Part shown: positions 1-8,698 of the stretch, in pieces
Layout: each line of letters starts with the position of its first letter
How positions within the stretch are numbered: position 1 is the first letter of the stretch
Assembly: GCA_017402445.1 (NCBI GenBank)
Contig: JAFPME010000007.1
Location: forward strand, 1 to 64,000
Direction of reading: 5' to 3'
DNA: 64,000 bases
Source of the DNA: Prevotella sp.
Lineage (GTDB): Bacteria > Bacteroidota > Bacteroidia > Bacteroidales > Bacteroidaceae
The notes under the pieces: generated by a model
What the model saw: only the letters and a program-made list of their open reading frames with translations
Databases searched by the model: none
What the model was told of the DNA's origin: nothing
Made by a program: the position numbers and the translations under genes

Positions 1-663
1 ACTGCAGGTGATATAGGCAAATATCTGACTGGATTTGAAGTGTTAAACCCAGATTTGGTGATTTGTCATTTAGATGCCAAAGCTTCGATGCAGATAGATC
101 TTACCATTAACAAAGGACGTGGTTATGTTCCCTCCGAGGAGAATCGCGAGTTCTGCACCGATGTCAACGTTATTCCTATCGATTCTATTTACACCCCAAT
201 CCGTAACGTCAAGTTCGCTGTTGAGCCATATCGTGTTGAGCAGAAAACCGACTATGACAAGCTTGTCATCGAAGTGACGACGGATGGTTCCATTCACCCG
301 AAGGATGCCCTGAAAGAAGCAGCCAAAATCCTCATTTATCATTTCATGCTCTTCTCAGACGAGAAGATTACGTTAGAAAATAACGATGATGAGGGTAATC
401 AGGAGTTTGACGAGGAGGTTCTTCACATGCGCCAGCTACTCAAAACACGTTTAATTGACATGAATTTGTCTGTCAGAGCTCTCAACTGTCTGAAAGCAGC
501 AGATGTGGATACGCTTGGTGACCTTGTTCAGTACAACAAGACTGACCTCTTGAAGTTCCGTAACTTCGGTAAGAAATCGCTTTCTGAGCTTGATGATTTG
601 CTCGAGAGTCTGAATCTGTCGTTTGGAACCGACATTTCAAAGTATAAATTGGAGAAAGATTAA
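1..663 (+). CDS. rpoA: DNA-directed RNA polymerase subunit alpha, 3' part
   Basis: The reading frame is open from base 1, so the gene begins upstream of the window; 220 codons plus stop are visible. The visible part covers the end of the N-terminal assembly domain ([17 protein letters not shown], then [13 protein letters not shown]) and the whole C-terminal domain, with the helix-hairpin-helix segment around [18 protein letters not shown] and [12 protein letters not shown]. The subunit nucleates core RNA polymerase assembly, and its C-terminal domain contacts promoter DNA and activators. It is followed after 22 bases by rplQ, the usual end of the bacterial alpha operon. An internal GTG at 40 is not the true start. 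Identification is secure. Confidence 0.97.
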   Translation, partial: TAGDIGKYLTGFEVLNPDLVICHLDAKASMQIDLTINKGRGYVPSEENREFCTDVNVIPIDSIYTPIRNVKFAVEPYRVEQKTDYDKLVIEVTTDGSIHPKDALKEAAKILIYHFMLFSDEKITLENNDDEGNQEFDEEVLHMRQLLKTRLIDMNLSVRALNCLKAADVDTLGDLVQYNKTDLLKFRNFGKKSLSELDDLLESLNLSFGTDISKYKLEKD

Positions 664-685
664 ATCTCCCGAATTAAAAACAAAA

Positions 686-1159
686 ATGAGACACGGAAAG
701 AAATTCAATCATCTGGGCCGTACTGCAGACCACCGTCAGGCTATGTTGGCTAACATGGCAATTTCGTTGATTATGCACAAAAGAATCACTACGACCCTCG
801 CTAAGGCAAAGGCCTTGAAAAAATATGTTGAGCCCCTGCTCACCCGCTCTAAGGATGACAGCACCAACTCTCGTCGCGTTGTGTTCCGCTACCTGCAGAA
901 TAAAGAAGCCCTGAAGGAACTCTTCGGAGTTGTCGCAGAGAAAATCGGAGATCGTCCCGGTGGTTACACACGCGTTATCAAGTTGGGTCACCGTCAGGGT
1001 GATGGCGCTGATATTGCTTTCATTGAGCTTGTTGACTTCGACGAGAATATGTCTAAAGCTCCCAAGGCTGCAAAGCGCACTCGCCGTAGCAAAAAGAAGG
1101 TCGGTGATGCACCTGAAGCTACAACTGAGGCACAAGCCGAAGAGGCAAAGGCAGAATAA
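686..1159 (+). CDS. rplQ: 50S ribosomal protein L17
   Basis: 157-residue protein starting [20 protein letters not shown], the characteristic L17 N-terminus; the conserved core runs to about residue 120 ([24 protein letters not shown] is split between the two conserved blocks). The start is the ATG at 686; a longer frame upstream runs into rpoA and lacks homology. The last 35 residues are a Lys/Ala/Glu-rich tail ([16 protein letters not shown] and an acidic end), a lineage extension common in Bacteroidetes ribosomal proteins. L17 binds 23S rRNA in the large subunit. It sits 22 bases after rpoA and is followed by a strong hairpin terminator. Confidence 0.97.
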   Translation: MRHGKKFNHLGRTADHRQAMLANMAISLIMHKRITTTLAKAKALKKYVEPLLTRSKDDSTNSRRVVFRYLQNKEALKELFGVVAEKIGDRPGGYTRVIKLGHRQGDGADIAFIELVDFDENMSKAPKAAKRTRRSKKKVGDAPEATTEAQAEEAKAE

Positions 1160-1200
1160 ATTTTTTCGGAGCATTCACTTTTCTAAGAGTGCTATCCATA

Positions 1201-1248
1201 AAAAGAACCCACATAGATTCATTTTGAATCCTGTGGGTTCTTTTTTTC
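1201..1248. terminator. Bidirectional intrinsic terminator after rplQ
   Basis: A 13-bp perfect stem (1201-1213 with 1232-1244, AAAAGAACCCACA/TGTGGGTTCTTTT) continues inside as a second stem (1216-1221 with 1225-1230). It is flanked by A and T runs, so it can stop rightward transcription from rpoA-rplQ and leftward transcription from the gene ending at 1389. The remaining bases between 1249 and 1388 show no gene. Confidence 0.85.
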
Positions 1249-1388
1249 CTATATGGGTTCTTTTTCTCTGTAGTCAGAGTTTTCCCTTTTCTTTTTTGCA
1301 CTTCGCACCAAGCATTGTGATGCAAAGTCCATGCCTTAGTGTTGCCATATAGACGAAATCACGATCATATCGCAGAATAGATACCTGC

Positions 1389-2756
1389 TTACCACTTGTC
1401 GTGTGTGCGGATGTCGTCGCTCCAACGATGGTCTTTTGGGAAGGGCTGGCCATCCCATGCCTTCACTTGAGTCCAAGGCTGCGGTGCATCGGTCCAGAAC
1501 GGATGGTTGGCGGGCAGGCCGAGGGGCATAAATGCTAAGCTTGTCATGTAGAGTGAGCCGTTGTTGGTGTACCAGTCAGCTGTCTCGGGCTGCGAACCGC
1601 AGAACCCGATGGTCAGGTAGCCACTGTCATTGAAGTTGTTCTGAAAATCAAACATACGATGAAACACCTTCGTCAGGGCCGCACGCACTTGTCCATTGGA
1701 GAGGTCGGAGGGCAGCGTCTGGTACCACGCCATCAGTGCCAACGGCTGCATGGCCGCCATACGGTAGGGGGTAGAACGTCCGATGACGGGGAATGTTCCT
1801 TCTGGAGAGATAAACCTCTCAAGGATAATCGCGAATTTCTGTGCTCGTTTCAGTGCACGGTCGTAGTATTTCTGATAGTCAAGCCGGGAGTTCACCTTGG
1901 CATCAACCATTGCCTTCAGTGTCTCCAAATACATAGCATGGAAGACGTAGCTGCTGTAATAGTCGAAAGCAAAGACAGGACCGTCTGCATACCAGCCATC
2001 TCCGACATACCATTCCTCGACTTTTCGGCATGCTGTGTTCACGCGGAATTCATCGAACTGTGCACCAGCCTTTGCTAATAAGCTCTCTATGGTCGATGAA
2101 AAGAGGAACCAGTTCGTATACGGTGGATCTATCTTGCGCAGGGCCTGAAATTCTTTGACGTAGCGCTGTTTGGACAGGTCGTCCAGCGGCATCCACAATG
2201 TGTCCCATGCGCGGAGAAACGATTCTGCTATATAGGCTGCGTCGACGAGGTTCTGTCCTGCCTTTCCCCAGCAGAGATAGTCGGGCGAAGCGGGATCTAC
2301 TGCGTTCCTGTAGGCAGCCAATGCCCATTCACGAAGTTTTTTGCGTTGCTGCCCCTCTGCCGAATCGTCATCTGGCAGTGTGAGCCATGGGGTAATACCG
2401 GCCATCAGCCGTCCGAATGTCTCCATATAAACTACAGAACGGTCTCTGTTGTCGAACGAGGGCGAGAACTCGGTCTTCATGTTTTTCTGCAGTTCGCCCT
2501 TTGCCATGTTTTCCAGCACAGGTTGTGCCATTTTGTAGGCGAGAGCCGACCAATACTCACGGTCTGTTCTCTGAGAAGTCGGTTTCTTCTTGGCCTGTGC
2601 AGGCACATCGCGGCGGAATGTCTGCCTGTTGCTGTAGCTGGTGGATGTGATAAAGCTGTTTACTGAACCATGCGTATCGAGGGGGGAGGTGCGCATTGCA
2701 TTTACAGAACAAGGTAGCAATGCAATGGTCGTAAGGATGATGATATTGCGTTTCAT
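1389..2756 (-). CDS. DUF2264 (GH154-like) secreted glycoside hydrolase
   Basis: 455 residues with an N-terminal signal peptide (MKRNIIILTTIALLPCSVNA). The ATG at 2756 was chosen because the longer frame to 2999 lies inside the neighbouring gene. The body (REYWSALAYKMAQPVLENMA; METFGRLMAGITPWL; YRNAVDPASPDYLCWG; DGWYADGP; WDGQPFPKDHRWSDDIRT) matches the DUF2264 family, an (alpha/alpha)6-barrel-like fold. From family knowledge, DUF2264 members are grouped with GH154, whose founding member is a beta-glucuronidase of an arabinogalactan locus; I am moderately sure of that mapping. It is the last gene of the leftward PUL operon, 19 bases after the GH105 gene, consistent with removal of glucuronic acid caps. 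Confidence 0.8.
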   Translation of the reverse strand: MKRNIIILTTIALLPCSVNAMRTSPLDTHGSVNSFITSTSYSNRQTFRRDVPAQAKKKPTSQRTDREYWSALAYKMAQPVLENMAKGELQKNMKTEFSPSFDNRDRSVVYMETFGRLMAGITPWLTLPDDDSAEGQQRKKLREWALAAYRNAVDPASPDYLCWGKAGQNLVDAAYIAESFLRAWDTLWMPLDDLSKQRYVKEFQALRKIDPPYTNWFLFSSTIESLLAKAGAQFDEFRVNTACRKVEEWYVGDGWYADGPVFAFDYYSSYVFHAMYLETLKAMVDAKVNSRLDYQKYYDRALKRAQKFAIILERFISPEGTFPVIGRSTPYRMAAMQPLALMAWYQTLPSDLSNGQVRAALTKVFHRMFDFQNNFNDSGYLTIGFCGSQPETADWYTNNGSLYMTSLAFMPLGLPANHPFWTDAPQPWTQVKAWDGQPFPKDHRWSDDIRTHDKW

Positions 2757-2775
2757 TTTCAATAATGGTGTGTCG

Positions 2776-3894
2776 TTACTTTTTCTGAAGATATCTGTAG
2801 TATTCACATGCTGCCAAGAGGAAAGCACCGGTGCCGAAGTTTGCTTGGCTGTCGGCTCCCACCTTCTGTCCTGGTATGGCTCTTTCGCCAATGGGTTGAA
2901 CGTAGCCAACCTTACCGTCTTTCTGCAGGGCAGTCTTGGTGAGGTAGTCCCATGCCTTTTCAATGGTAGTAGCAAATTCTTTCTTTTGTAGGTATCCATT
3001 GTTTACACCCCAGAGCAGACCATAGCAGAAGAAAGCCGTGCCTGAAGTCTCAGGTCCGGGTGCCTGTTCTGGGTCTACCATCGAACGAGTCCAATAGCCT
3101 TCGGTCTGTTGTGTCTTTGCTACAGCACGTGCCAGATAAGTGTATTTATGTACGAAGAAGGGCTGGTAGACAGATTTCTCGGGCATGTCTTGCAGCACCT
3201 TAGCCAGACCGGCCAGCACCCAACCGTTGCCTCGTGCCCAGAAGTCCTTCTTGCCGTTGTTGGTCTTGTGTTTCGGATATATGTATTTCCCGTCTCGGAA
3301 ATAAAGGTCCGTTTCTTTGTCGAGCATAATGCTATCGCTGAAGAGAATATTCTCATACAGCTTTCTCAGGTATTTGGTTTCACCCGTCAGCTTATACATC
3401 TTGGTCATAACAGGCATTACCATGTAGAGTGCATCTGCCCACCACCAGTAGTCGTGTGCCTTGGAATCGGCTTCAAAGCCCATCACCTCCTTCGCACGAG
3501 CAATTTTATTCTCGTCGGGGGAAAGGTTGTAGAGGTCTATGTAGGTTTGGAAACAAATCTGCCAGTCGCCGAAGAGCACAAAGTCCTGTCCTTCGCCGTA
3601 CTGTTTGTATTTCCATTTTGCCGGATCAGGCTCGTTGGCCCCCTGCCAGTTGTTATGCTCAGCCCATCTGATGCTGTAGTCGAGCATTTTCTGGTCTTTT
3701 AGCAGTTTATATACTTCCATGTTGCCTGTATGGTAGGCTGCATTGTCCCAAAAAGCCCTTACTTCTGCCGGATTGTTGGTCTGCCAGTAAGTGTTCACGC
3801 GCTTGATGACTTCCTTCACTTCATCGCCCGTCCAAGACCGGGCATGGCTTGCCACTGCCGTTAGGATGGCGAAGCAAAATAGAATTCTTCTCAT
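2776..3894 (-). CDS. GH105 unsaturated glycuronyl hydrolase
   Basis: 372 residues, signal peptide ending about VASHA, then an (alpha/alpha)6 barrel of the YteR/YesR type. The catalytic Asp expected for the family is seen in DYWWWADALYMVMP (D154), with the family blocks FWARGNGWVLAGLA and SGTAFFCYGLLWGVNNG. The ATG at 3894 gives a normal signal peptide; a TTG at 3906 is less likely. GH105 enzymes hydrolyse the unsaturated uronic acid left on oligosaccharides by polysaccharide lyases. No lyase gene is in the window, so the substrate would be made by an enzyme encoded elsewhere. It lies 9 bases after the GH35 gene and is clearly co-transcribed. Confidence 0.88.
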   Translation of the reverse strand: MRRILFCFAILTAVASHARSWTGDEVKEVIKRVNTYWQTNNPAEVRAFWDNAAYHTGNMEVYKLLKDQKMLDYSIRWAEHNNWQGANEPDPAKWKYKQYGEGQDFVLFGDWQICFQTYIDLYNLSPDENKIARAKEVMGFEADSKAHDYWWWADALYMVMPVMTKMYKLTGETKYLRKLYENILFSDSIMLDKETDLYFRDGKYIYPKHKTNNGKKDFWARGNGWVLAGLAKVLQDMPEKSVYQPFFVHKYTYLARAVAKTQQTEGYWTRSMVDPEQAPGPETSGTAFFCYGLLWGVNNGYLQKKEFATTIEKAWDYLTKTALQKDGKVGYVQPIGERAIPGQKVGADSQANFGTGAFLLAACEYYRYLQKK

Positions 3895-3902
3895 AGTGAT
3901 GA

Positions 3903-6425
3903 TCAATAAATGAATATACGAAAGTTTTTAATGCTGCCCGGTGCACCTTGTTCGGCGCGTGGCAGGTATTCCAGAGCGGTTACAGTCTGTTCCGTACCGA
4001 GATTGATGACAAGCAGATGGGGTAGGTCACCACCTTTCTCTGTCTGCCAGTAGGTGCTCTCCTGTAAGTCGAAAACCTTGTCGCCAGTATGGTTACCATT
4101 CTCATCTTCGCTATTGGCGTACTTGGTGGTCCATGGTTCGCGGCTGATACGCTGTCCATCCTGGCCTTGCAGGTAGAGTTCGGCGATGGCGGCTTGGTCG
4201 CCGTCCTTCTGTGTGGAAAGTATTTCAATGGCGAGGTAGCGGCCTTTCTGCGGTGTATCGAAGCGGAAGGTCTGCCAGCCGTTGTCTTTGGTGGCTGCTA
4301 TGCAACCGTTTACAGAACCAGCGATGGTAACTGGGGACATGCTGTTCAGGTCGGGTTTGTCGCCGATGTTGTTGTGCTTGTTGGTCTTTTCGAGTTGCAG
4401 CTTGTTCAGCTCAGGCGTTGCCTGTCCCCACACGAAGGGTTCCTTCGGACCAATGATGTCGAGGACGATAATCTCGTTCTTCCCCTTCTTCAGCCAACAG
4501 CCAGGCACGTAGAGCGTCTGCTGTGGACCGATGTTCCAGAAGCGACCCAATGCGTGTCCGTTCACCCAAACCTGTCCTTTGCCCCACGTCTCAAAGTTCA
4601 GGAACGTATCGCCCACCTTCTTTAAGTTGAAGTAGCTGCGGAAGTAACCGCCATCCGAATAGATGGTCTCTGCCGACTTCATGTCGTTGTGTACTTGATC
4701 CATTTCCTTGACAATGGCATTATAGTCATCGCTCATGGTGGTAATGTTCCAGTTCTTCAGGTTCCACGTCGTTTCGTGACCGTCAATGTCGGCCTGCAGC
4801 AATACTTCATTGGTGATGCCCTTGAAGTCCTTGATGGCACGTCCGAAGTTGATACGCCCCATCGCTTCGACAAGAATGCTCAGTGACTGCCCTTTTTTGA
4901 CAGGAGGAAGTGTCAGACTCTTTTCGTTTTTAACGCGGTCTATCTTTCCTACATATTTCCCATTGATGTAGATTTGAGCAAAATCATGGCAGTCGTTCAG
5001 CGTGAGTACACTTTGGACGGGAACTTCGGGCAACTGTGTAGTGTATTCAATCATACCCCATCCACAGTTCATGTCTTCCATAGTTAGCACATCGCGGCTC
5101 TGCTTCTGAGCGGTCTTATAGTCGCTGATACGTATCATTTTCTCTAACTTGAACTTCGGCACAGTGATGATGGGGGCTGCAGGCTTGGGCACGGCGGGCA
5201 GCTTCTTGTCGCTGTATTTCTGCATCATCTTACGCAACTCCCAATATTTCGGTGTCGCTTGACCGTACTCGTTGATGGGAGCATCGTAGTCGTACGAGGT
5301 CACGTCGGGAGCGAAGCCTGGAGAGTTGGCACCGGCCCAGTGTCCGAAGGAAGTGCCACCGTGGGTCATGTAGAGTGAGAACGAGATTCCTTTTGAGAGC
5401 ATTTCTTCCATGCCCTCCACCATGTCTTTGGCAGGTCGTGTCTCGTGGCGGGCTCCCCACTTGTCGAACCATCCGCTCCAGAATTCGGAACACATCTTCG
5501 GTGCGTCAGGACGCAGTTCACCAAGGCGACGGAACTGCTGGTCTATGTTAGCGCCCGTTCCGAAGTTCATGGTCCAAACAAGGTCGTCGAGACCGTTCTT
5601 CGTGAAGTTGCTGGACCAGTCGCACTGGAAGAGTAAGACGGAACCCCGGCCGCTCCCATCTGATCCCTCTACTGTTCCTGTGGGGGCTTCATTAGTTTTC
5701 GCAAGAGGTGCTATTGCATTCCCCTCAGGAGTAAGAATATGGGTAGGCGAGCTTTGTTTGGAAATCGAATGGGATGTTGCTTTCTTTGGAATCGACAGGG
5801 TGGCTGTCGGGGTTGAATATATCTCTCGGAGGCAATCCCGGATTTCCGAGACATAAGGCTTGTCTTCTCCATAGGAGCCATATTCGTTTTCCACCTGAAT
5901 CATGATAATCGGGCCGCCATTCTGTATGGTTAGTGGTGCCAGCTGTTCACCCACCTTCTGTTCAAATATCTTGACGCGCTCCATGAAGAAGGGATCGCGC
6001 TCGCGCAACCGGATATCCTTCTTCTTCAGCAGCCACCAAGGCAGACCTCCCATTTCCCACTCTGCACAGACGTAAGGACCTGGGCGCACGATGACGTACA
6101 TCCCGTTTTTCTGAGCCAATCGGCAGAATTCGGCAACATCGTTGTTGCCTGTGAAGTCGAACTGGTCCTTTTGCTGCTCGTGGATGTTCCAGAAAACGTA
6201 GAGACAGAGCGTGTTCATGCCCAGTGCCTTGCACATCCGTATGCGGTGTTCCCAGTAGGGGCGCGGAATGCGTGGGTAGTGCACTTCGGCAGCTTTTACT
6301 ACGAATGGCTTCTCATTGAGCAGGAAGGTCCCCTTACCACACTCAAAAGTTCCACCCGATTTCTCTCTTGCAGCTGCTCCCACTGTCAGGATGAGCATCA
6401 GCAGTGTTATTATTATCTTTCTCAT
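3903..6425 (-). CDS. GH35 beta-galactosidase with C-terminal discoidin-like domain
   Basis: 840 residues, signal peptide (MRKIIITLLMLILTVGAAA). The GH35 TIM barrel shows the catalytic acid/base Glu in IQVENEYGSYG (E179) and the nucleophile in MCSEFWSGWFDKWG (E314). Beta-sandwich jelly-roll domains follow (LNDCHDFAQIYINGKYVGKI; YFRSYFNLKKVGDTFLNF; GQVWVNGHALGRFW). The last 150 residues look like an F5/8 type C/discoidin domain (GRYLAIEILSTQ; TALEYLPR). It probably releases terminal beta-galactose from the target glycan. Odd feature: roughly 60 Ser/Thr/Pro-rich residues (about 202-262) are inserted between the two catalytic residues where the family normally has about ten. The frame is intact. 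Confidence 0.92.
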   Translation of the reverse strand: MRKIIITLLMLILTVGAAAREKSGGTFECGKGTFLLNEKPFVVKAAEVHYPRIPRPYWEHRIRMCKALGMNTLCLYVFWNIHEQQKDQFDFTGNNDVAEFCRLAQKNGMYVIVRPGPYVCAEWEMGGLPWWLLKKKDIRLRERDPFFMERVKIFEQKVGEQLAPLTIQNGGPIIMIQVENEYGSYGEDKPYVSEIRDCLREIYSTPTATLSIPKKATSHSISKQSSPTHILTPEGNAIAPLAKTNEAPTGTVEGSDGSGRGSVLLFQCDWSSNFTKNGLDDLVWTMNFGTGANIDQQFRRLGELRPDAPKMCSEFWSGWFDKWGARHETRPAKDMVEGMEEMLSKGISFSLYMTHGGTSFGHWAGANSPGFAPDVTSYDYDAPINEYGQATPKYWELRKMMQKYSDKKLPAVPKPAAPIITVPKFKLEKMIRISDYKTAQKQSRDVLTMEDMNCGWGMIEYTTQLPEVPVQSVLTLNDCHDFAQIYINGKYVGKIDRVKNEKSLTLPPVKKGQSLSILVEAMGRINFGRAIKDFKGITNEVLLQADIDGHETTWNLKNWNITTMSDDYNAIVKEMDQVHNDMKSAETIYSDGGYFRSYFNLKKVGDTFLNFETWGKGQVWVNGHALGRFWNIGPQQTLYVPGCWLKKGKNEIIVLDIIGPKEPFVWGQATPELNKLQLEKTNKHNNIGDKPDLNSMSPVTIAGSVNGCIAATKDNGWQTFRFDTPQKGRYLAIEILSTQKDGDQAAIAELYLQGQDGQRISREPWTTKYANSEDENGNHTGDKVFDLQESTYWQTEKGGDLPHLLVINLGTEQTVTALEYLPRAEQGAPGSIKNFRIFIY

Positions 6426-6443
6426 ATCGTTTTAGTCCTGATG

Positions 6444-6451
6444 CAAAGATA
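6444..6451 (-). promoter_or_regulatory. Possible -7 box before the GH35 gene
   Basis: TATCTTTG on the minus strand fits the Bacteroidetes -7 consensus TAnnTTTG, 18 bases before the GH35 ATG. No convincing TTTG -33 box is at the right distance, so an internal promoter of the operon is only possible. Confidence 0.35.
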
Positions 6452-6499
6452 CGACAAAAACTTGATAATTAGTTATTTAGGGCGTTAAAACTTGGAAAC

Positions 6500-6530
6500 A
6501 GGGGCAGCCTACTTCGCGCAGACTGCCCCT
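6500..6530 (-). terminator. Hairpin between susD-like and GH35 genes
   Basis: An 8-bp stem AGGGGCAG/CTGCCCCT (6500-6507 with 6523-6530) lies in the 167-base gap after the SusD gene. There is no long T run, so it is more likely a partial terminator or mRNA processing/stability hairpin that sets different expression of SusCD and the downstream enzymes. Confidence 0.45.
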
Positions 6531-6592
6531 CCGCCTTTTAGAAAAACTAACTAATAACCTAATTATTTATTGTGTATGAATGAAAGTGAGTC

Positions 6593-8623
6593 TTAATTAG
6601 CTATTTCTTCGTCAGCAACGGCTTCTTCCCAATTTGTCCACATAGGGATGGAGTCGTCATAGCCGTCATAACCGTAGTTCTGGCGCAGCTGACCCTTGTT
6701 GTTGGCTGTGATAGCTGAGTTGGGAACAGGCCAGAAGAGGTTGTGCTTGTTGATCTTGTACTCATAAGTTTGGTTGCCCTGCTGACCCTTGCCGTAAGGG
6801 TGGTTGAACACGTTGTAGGTGGTGCAGCGGCGATACCAGTAGCTGCCGCCACTGAGTTCGGTACCATCCTGCTTGTCCCATGTGTTGAGGTCATAGGTGT
6901 TGCCCCATTCGTCGGGCTTTCCGCTGCGGGCCAGACACCAGCTGACGCGTACCATCTCAGCCTGACGGAACTCTTCAAGATAGAGTTCGCGTGCTCGCTC
7001 CGACATGATGTCGCCGATGGTGACGGTGGTGTACATCTTCTTGGCGTTGGCACGACGGCGGATAGTGTTCACGTCTTCAGCAGCCTCGGCTGTCTTGCCT
7101 AAATAGAAACGTGCCTCTGCGCGCAACAGATAGGTTTCTGCCAGACGGAAGAGATACATGTCGCCGTTGGCACCCTTGCCTGAAGCACCCTGGAACTGGT
7201 TGGCACCCATGTTGAGCTCGTTTGGCGTGTCGAGAATGTAAAGCTGATAGAGCGGTGTGGGGTACCAGCTGCGGATGGTGTCTGAGCAGAGGATGTCGCC
7301 TTTGTGAACGAGGATCTTCGAGGGATCAGATGGGTCAGCATAGTCCTCGGTGGCATAGAGCTGGTAGTTCTGGCCGTAGCAGTCCGACTTGCGGTTGTTG
7401 TACTTGAAGTCCTCCATCTCCATCCAGTTGCCCACCTCGCGGTTGTGGCGCAGATCCTGCCAGTCGTATTCACCGTTTTCGTCCATCCAGATGGTCTTGT
7501 TGTAATAGTAGGAGGTGCGGTTCAATGCGATGCCGCGTCCAGCTACGCGTACCCAGTCGAGTTCTTCATTATAATCCTTGTTGTTGCGTGCGATGTTCTG
7601 TCCGGGGCCGCCCAGTCCGTGAGGGTCGCGAATGATACCGTTGCTCCAGTGAGCGAAGCAGGCACGCATAATGTTATAGGTGGTGAAATCTTGGTCGTTG
7701 CTGTTCGAGATCATCATGATGGTCTCCTTGTTAGCCGGGTCGGCGATGTTGGGCGTGCGGTGGAGGTCCCAGACGACGTTGCGCGTCACCTTCCACGTCT
7801 TCTCGTTGCCCGATGGCTGCCATGTTCCGAAAGGCTCTGTCATCAGCTTCAGACCGTGGTTGTTGATGAGGTCGGTGGCCACCTGCTCAGCCTTGGCATA
7901 TTCGCCTACAGCCAGGTAGCACTTCACCAACAGGTGCATGCAAGCCTCCTGGTTCACCTGTCCGACGTAGGCCATCTTGGCCTGTGCAGGCACATGAGCG
8001 ACGGCAAACTCCAGGTCGTGAACCAGCATCTTGAAGATGGCCTCCTTGTTGGTGGAACGGTAGTTGCGCTTGGGCACGCTGATGAGCTTCGTTACCAGAG
8101 GAATGTCGCCGAACTGCAGTGTGAGGTTGTAGTAGGCGTAGGCGCGATGGAAGTAGGCACGGCCTTTGTAGGCATCGCGAGTGGCATCGTCGAGGCCTTT
8201 CACTTGATCCACGTAGGAGAGGATGGAGTTGGCATACTTCACCATGCTGAAGCCCTGATCCCAGAAGCGCTGCATGTAGTTGCCGTCGCCACCGCCTGCC
8301 ATACCGGAAGTTGGTGTCAGCTTGGCATCGAAGTTGTCCTGGAAGCCGCCACCCATATCGGTCTTGGCATACATGCCCACGTCGGACATGAGGTAGTTCG
8401 TGAAGATACCCACGTTGTTCCAGTTACCGTCGATGCGGTAGGTTTTCAACTGCTTGTCGCACTGTGCGAGGGCGGCCTGCAGACCGGCCTCCGTGCTATA
8501 GGTGGTTGCCGGCTCATAGAACGACAGCGGGTCCTGCTCCAGGAAAGAGTCGCCGCAGCTGGTCATCACCGATGCCATCGCAACGAATGCCAATCCACCC
8601 TTGAATATATTTTTGTTGTTCAT
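6593..8623 (-). CDS. SusD/RagB-family outer-membrane glycan-binding lipoprotein
   Basis: 676 residues. The ATG at 8623 gives a lipoprotein signal with lipobox MTSC (Cys23), followed by GDSFLEQDPLSFYEPATTYST, the standard SusD start; an ATG at 8650 adds nine residues and is possible. SusD features include the TPR-rich core (KGRAYFHRAYAYYNLTLQFG; LLVKCYLAVGEYAKAEQ; RLAETYLLRAEARFYLGKTAEA; MSERARELYLEEFRQAEMVR) and the C-terminal FWPVPNSAI. SusD proteins cap the SusC barrel at the cell surface and deliver oligosaccharide to it. The gene lies directly after the SusC gene. The large size (676 against the more usual 500-600) suggests long surface loops. Confidence 0.95.
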   Translation of the reverse strand: MNNKNIFKGGLAFVAMASVMTSCGDSFLEQDPLSFYEPATTYSTEAGLQAALAQCDKQLKTYRIDGNWNNVGIFTNYLMSDVGMYAKTDMGGGFQDNFDAKLTPTSGMAGGGDGNYMQRFWDQGFSMVKYANSILSYVDQVKGLDDATRDAYKGRAYFHRAYAYYNLTLQFGDIPLVTKLISVPKRNYRSTNKEAIFKMLVHDLEFAVAHVPAQAKMAYVGQVNQEACMHLLVKCYLAVGEYAKAEQVATDLINNHGLKLMTEPFGTWQPSGNEKTWKVTRNVVWDLHRTPNIADPANKETIMMISNSNDQDFTTYNIMRACFAHWSNGIIRDPHGLGGPGQNIARNNKDYNEELDWVRVAGRGIALNRTSYYYNKTIWMDENGEYDWQDLRHNREVGNWMEMEDFKYNNRKSDCYGQNYQLYATEDYADPSDPSKILVHKGDILCSDTIRSWYPTPLYQLYILDTPNELNMGANQFQGASGKGANGDMYLFRLAETYLLRAEARFYLGKTAEAAEDVNTIRRRANAKKMYTTVTIGDIMSERARELYLEEFRQAEMVRVSWCLARSGKPDEWGNTYDLNTWDKQDGTELSGGSYWYRRCTTYNVFNHPYGKGQQGNQTYEYKINKHNLFWPVPNSAITANNKGQLRQNYGYDGYDDSIPMWTNWEEAVADEEIAN

Positions 8624-8698
8624 ATTTTTCTTTCTTTTAAAAGTATTCATATTTCCTTCTTGAAGTGAGCAATGCTCGAATCCTTATTTCTGGCTTTT

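Noticed and set aside
930..1352. 140-codon frame overlapping rplQ and its terminator
   Set aside because: It is out of frame with L17 and crosses the terminator hairpin.
7304..8668. 454-codon ORF on the plus strand opposite the SusD gene
   Set aside because: It is a shadow of the SusD reading frame (Val/His/Leu-rich, no domain); the SusD frame has clear homology.
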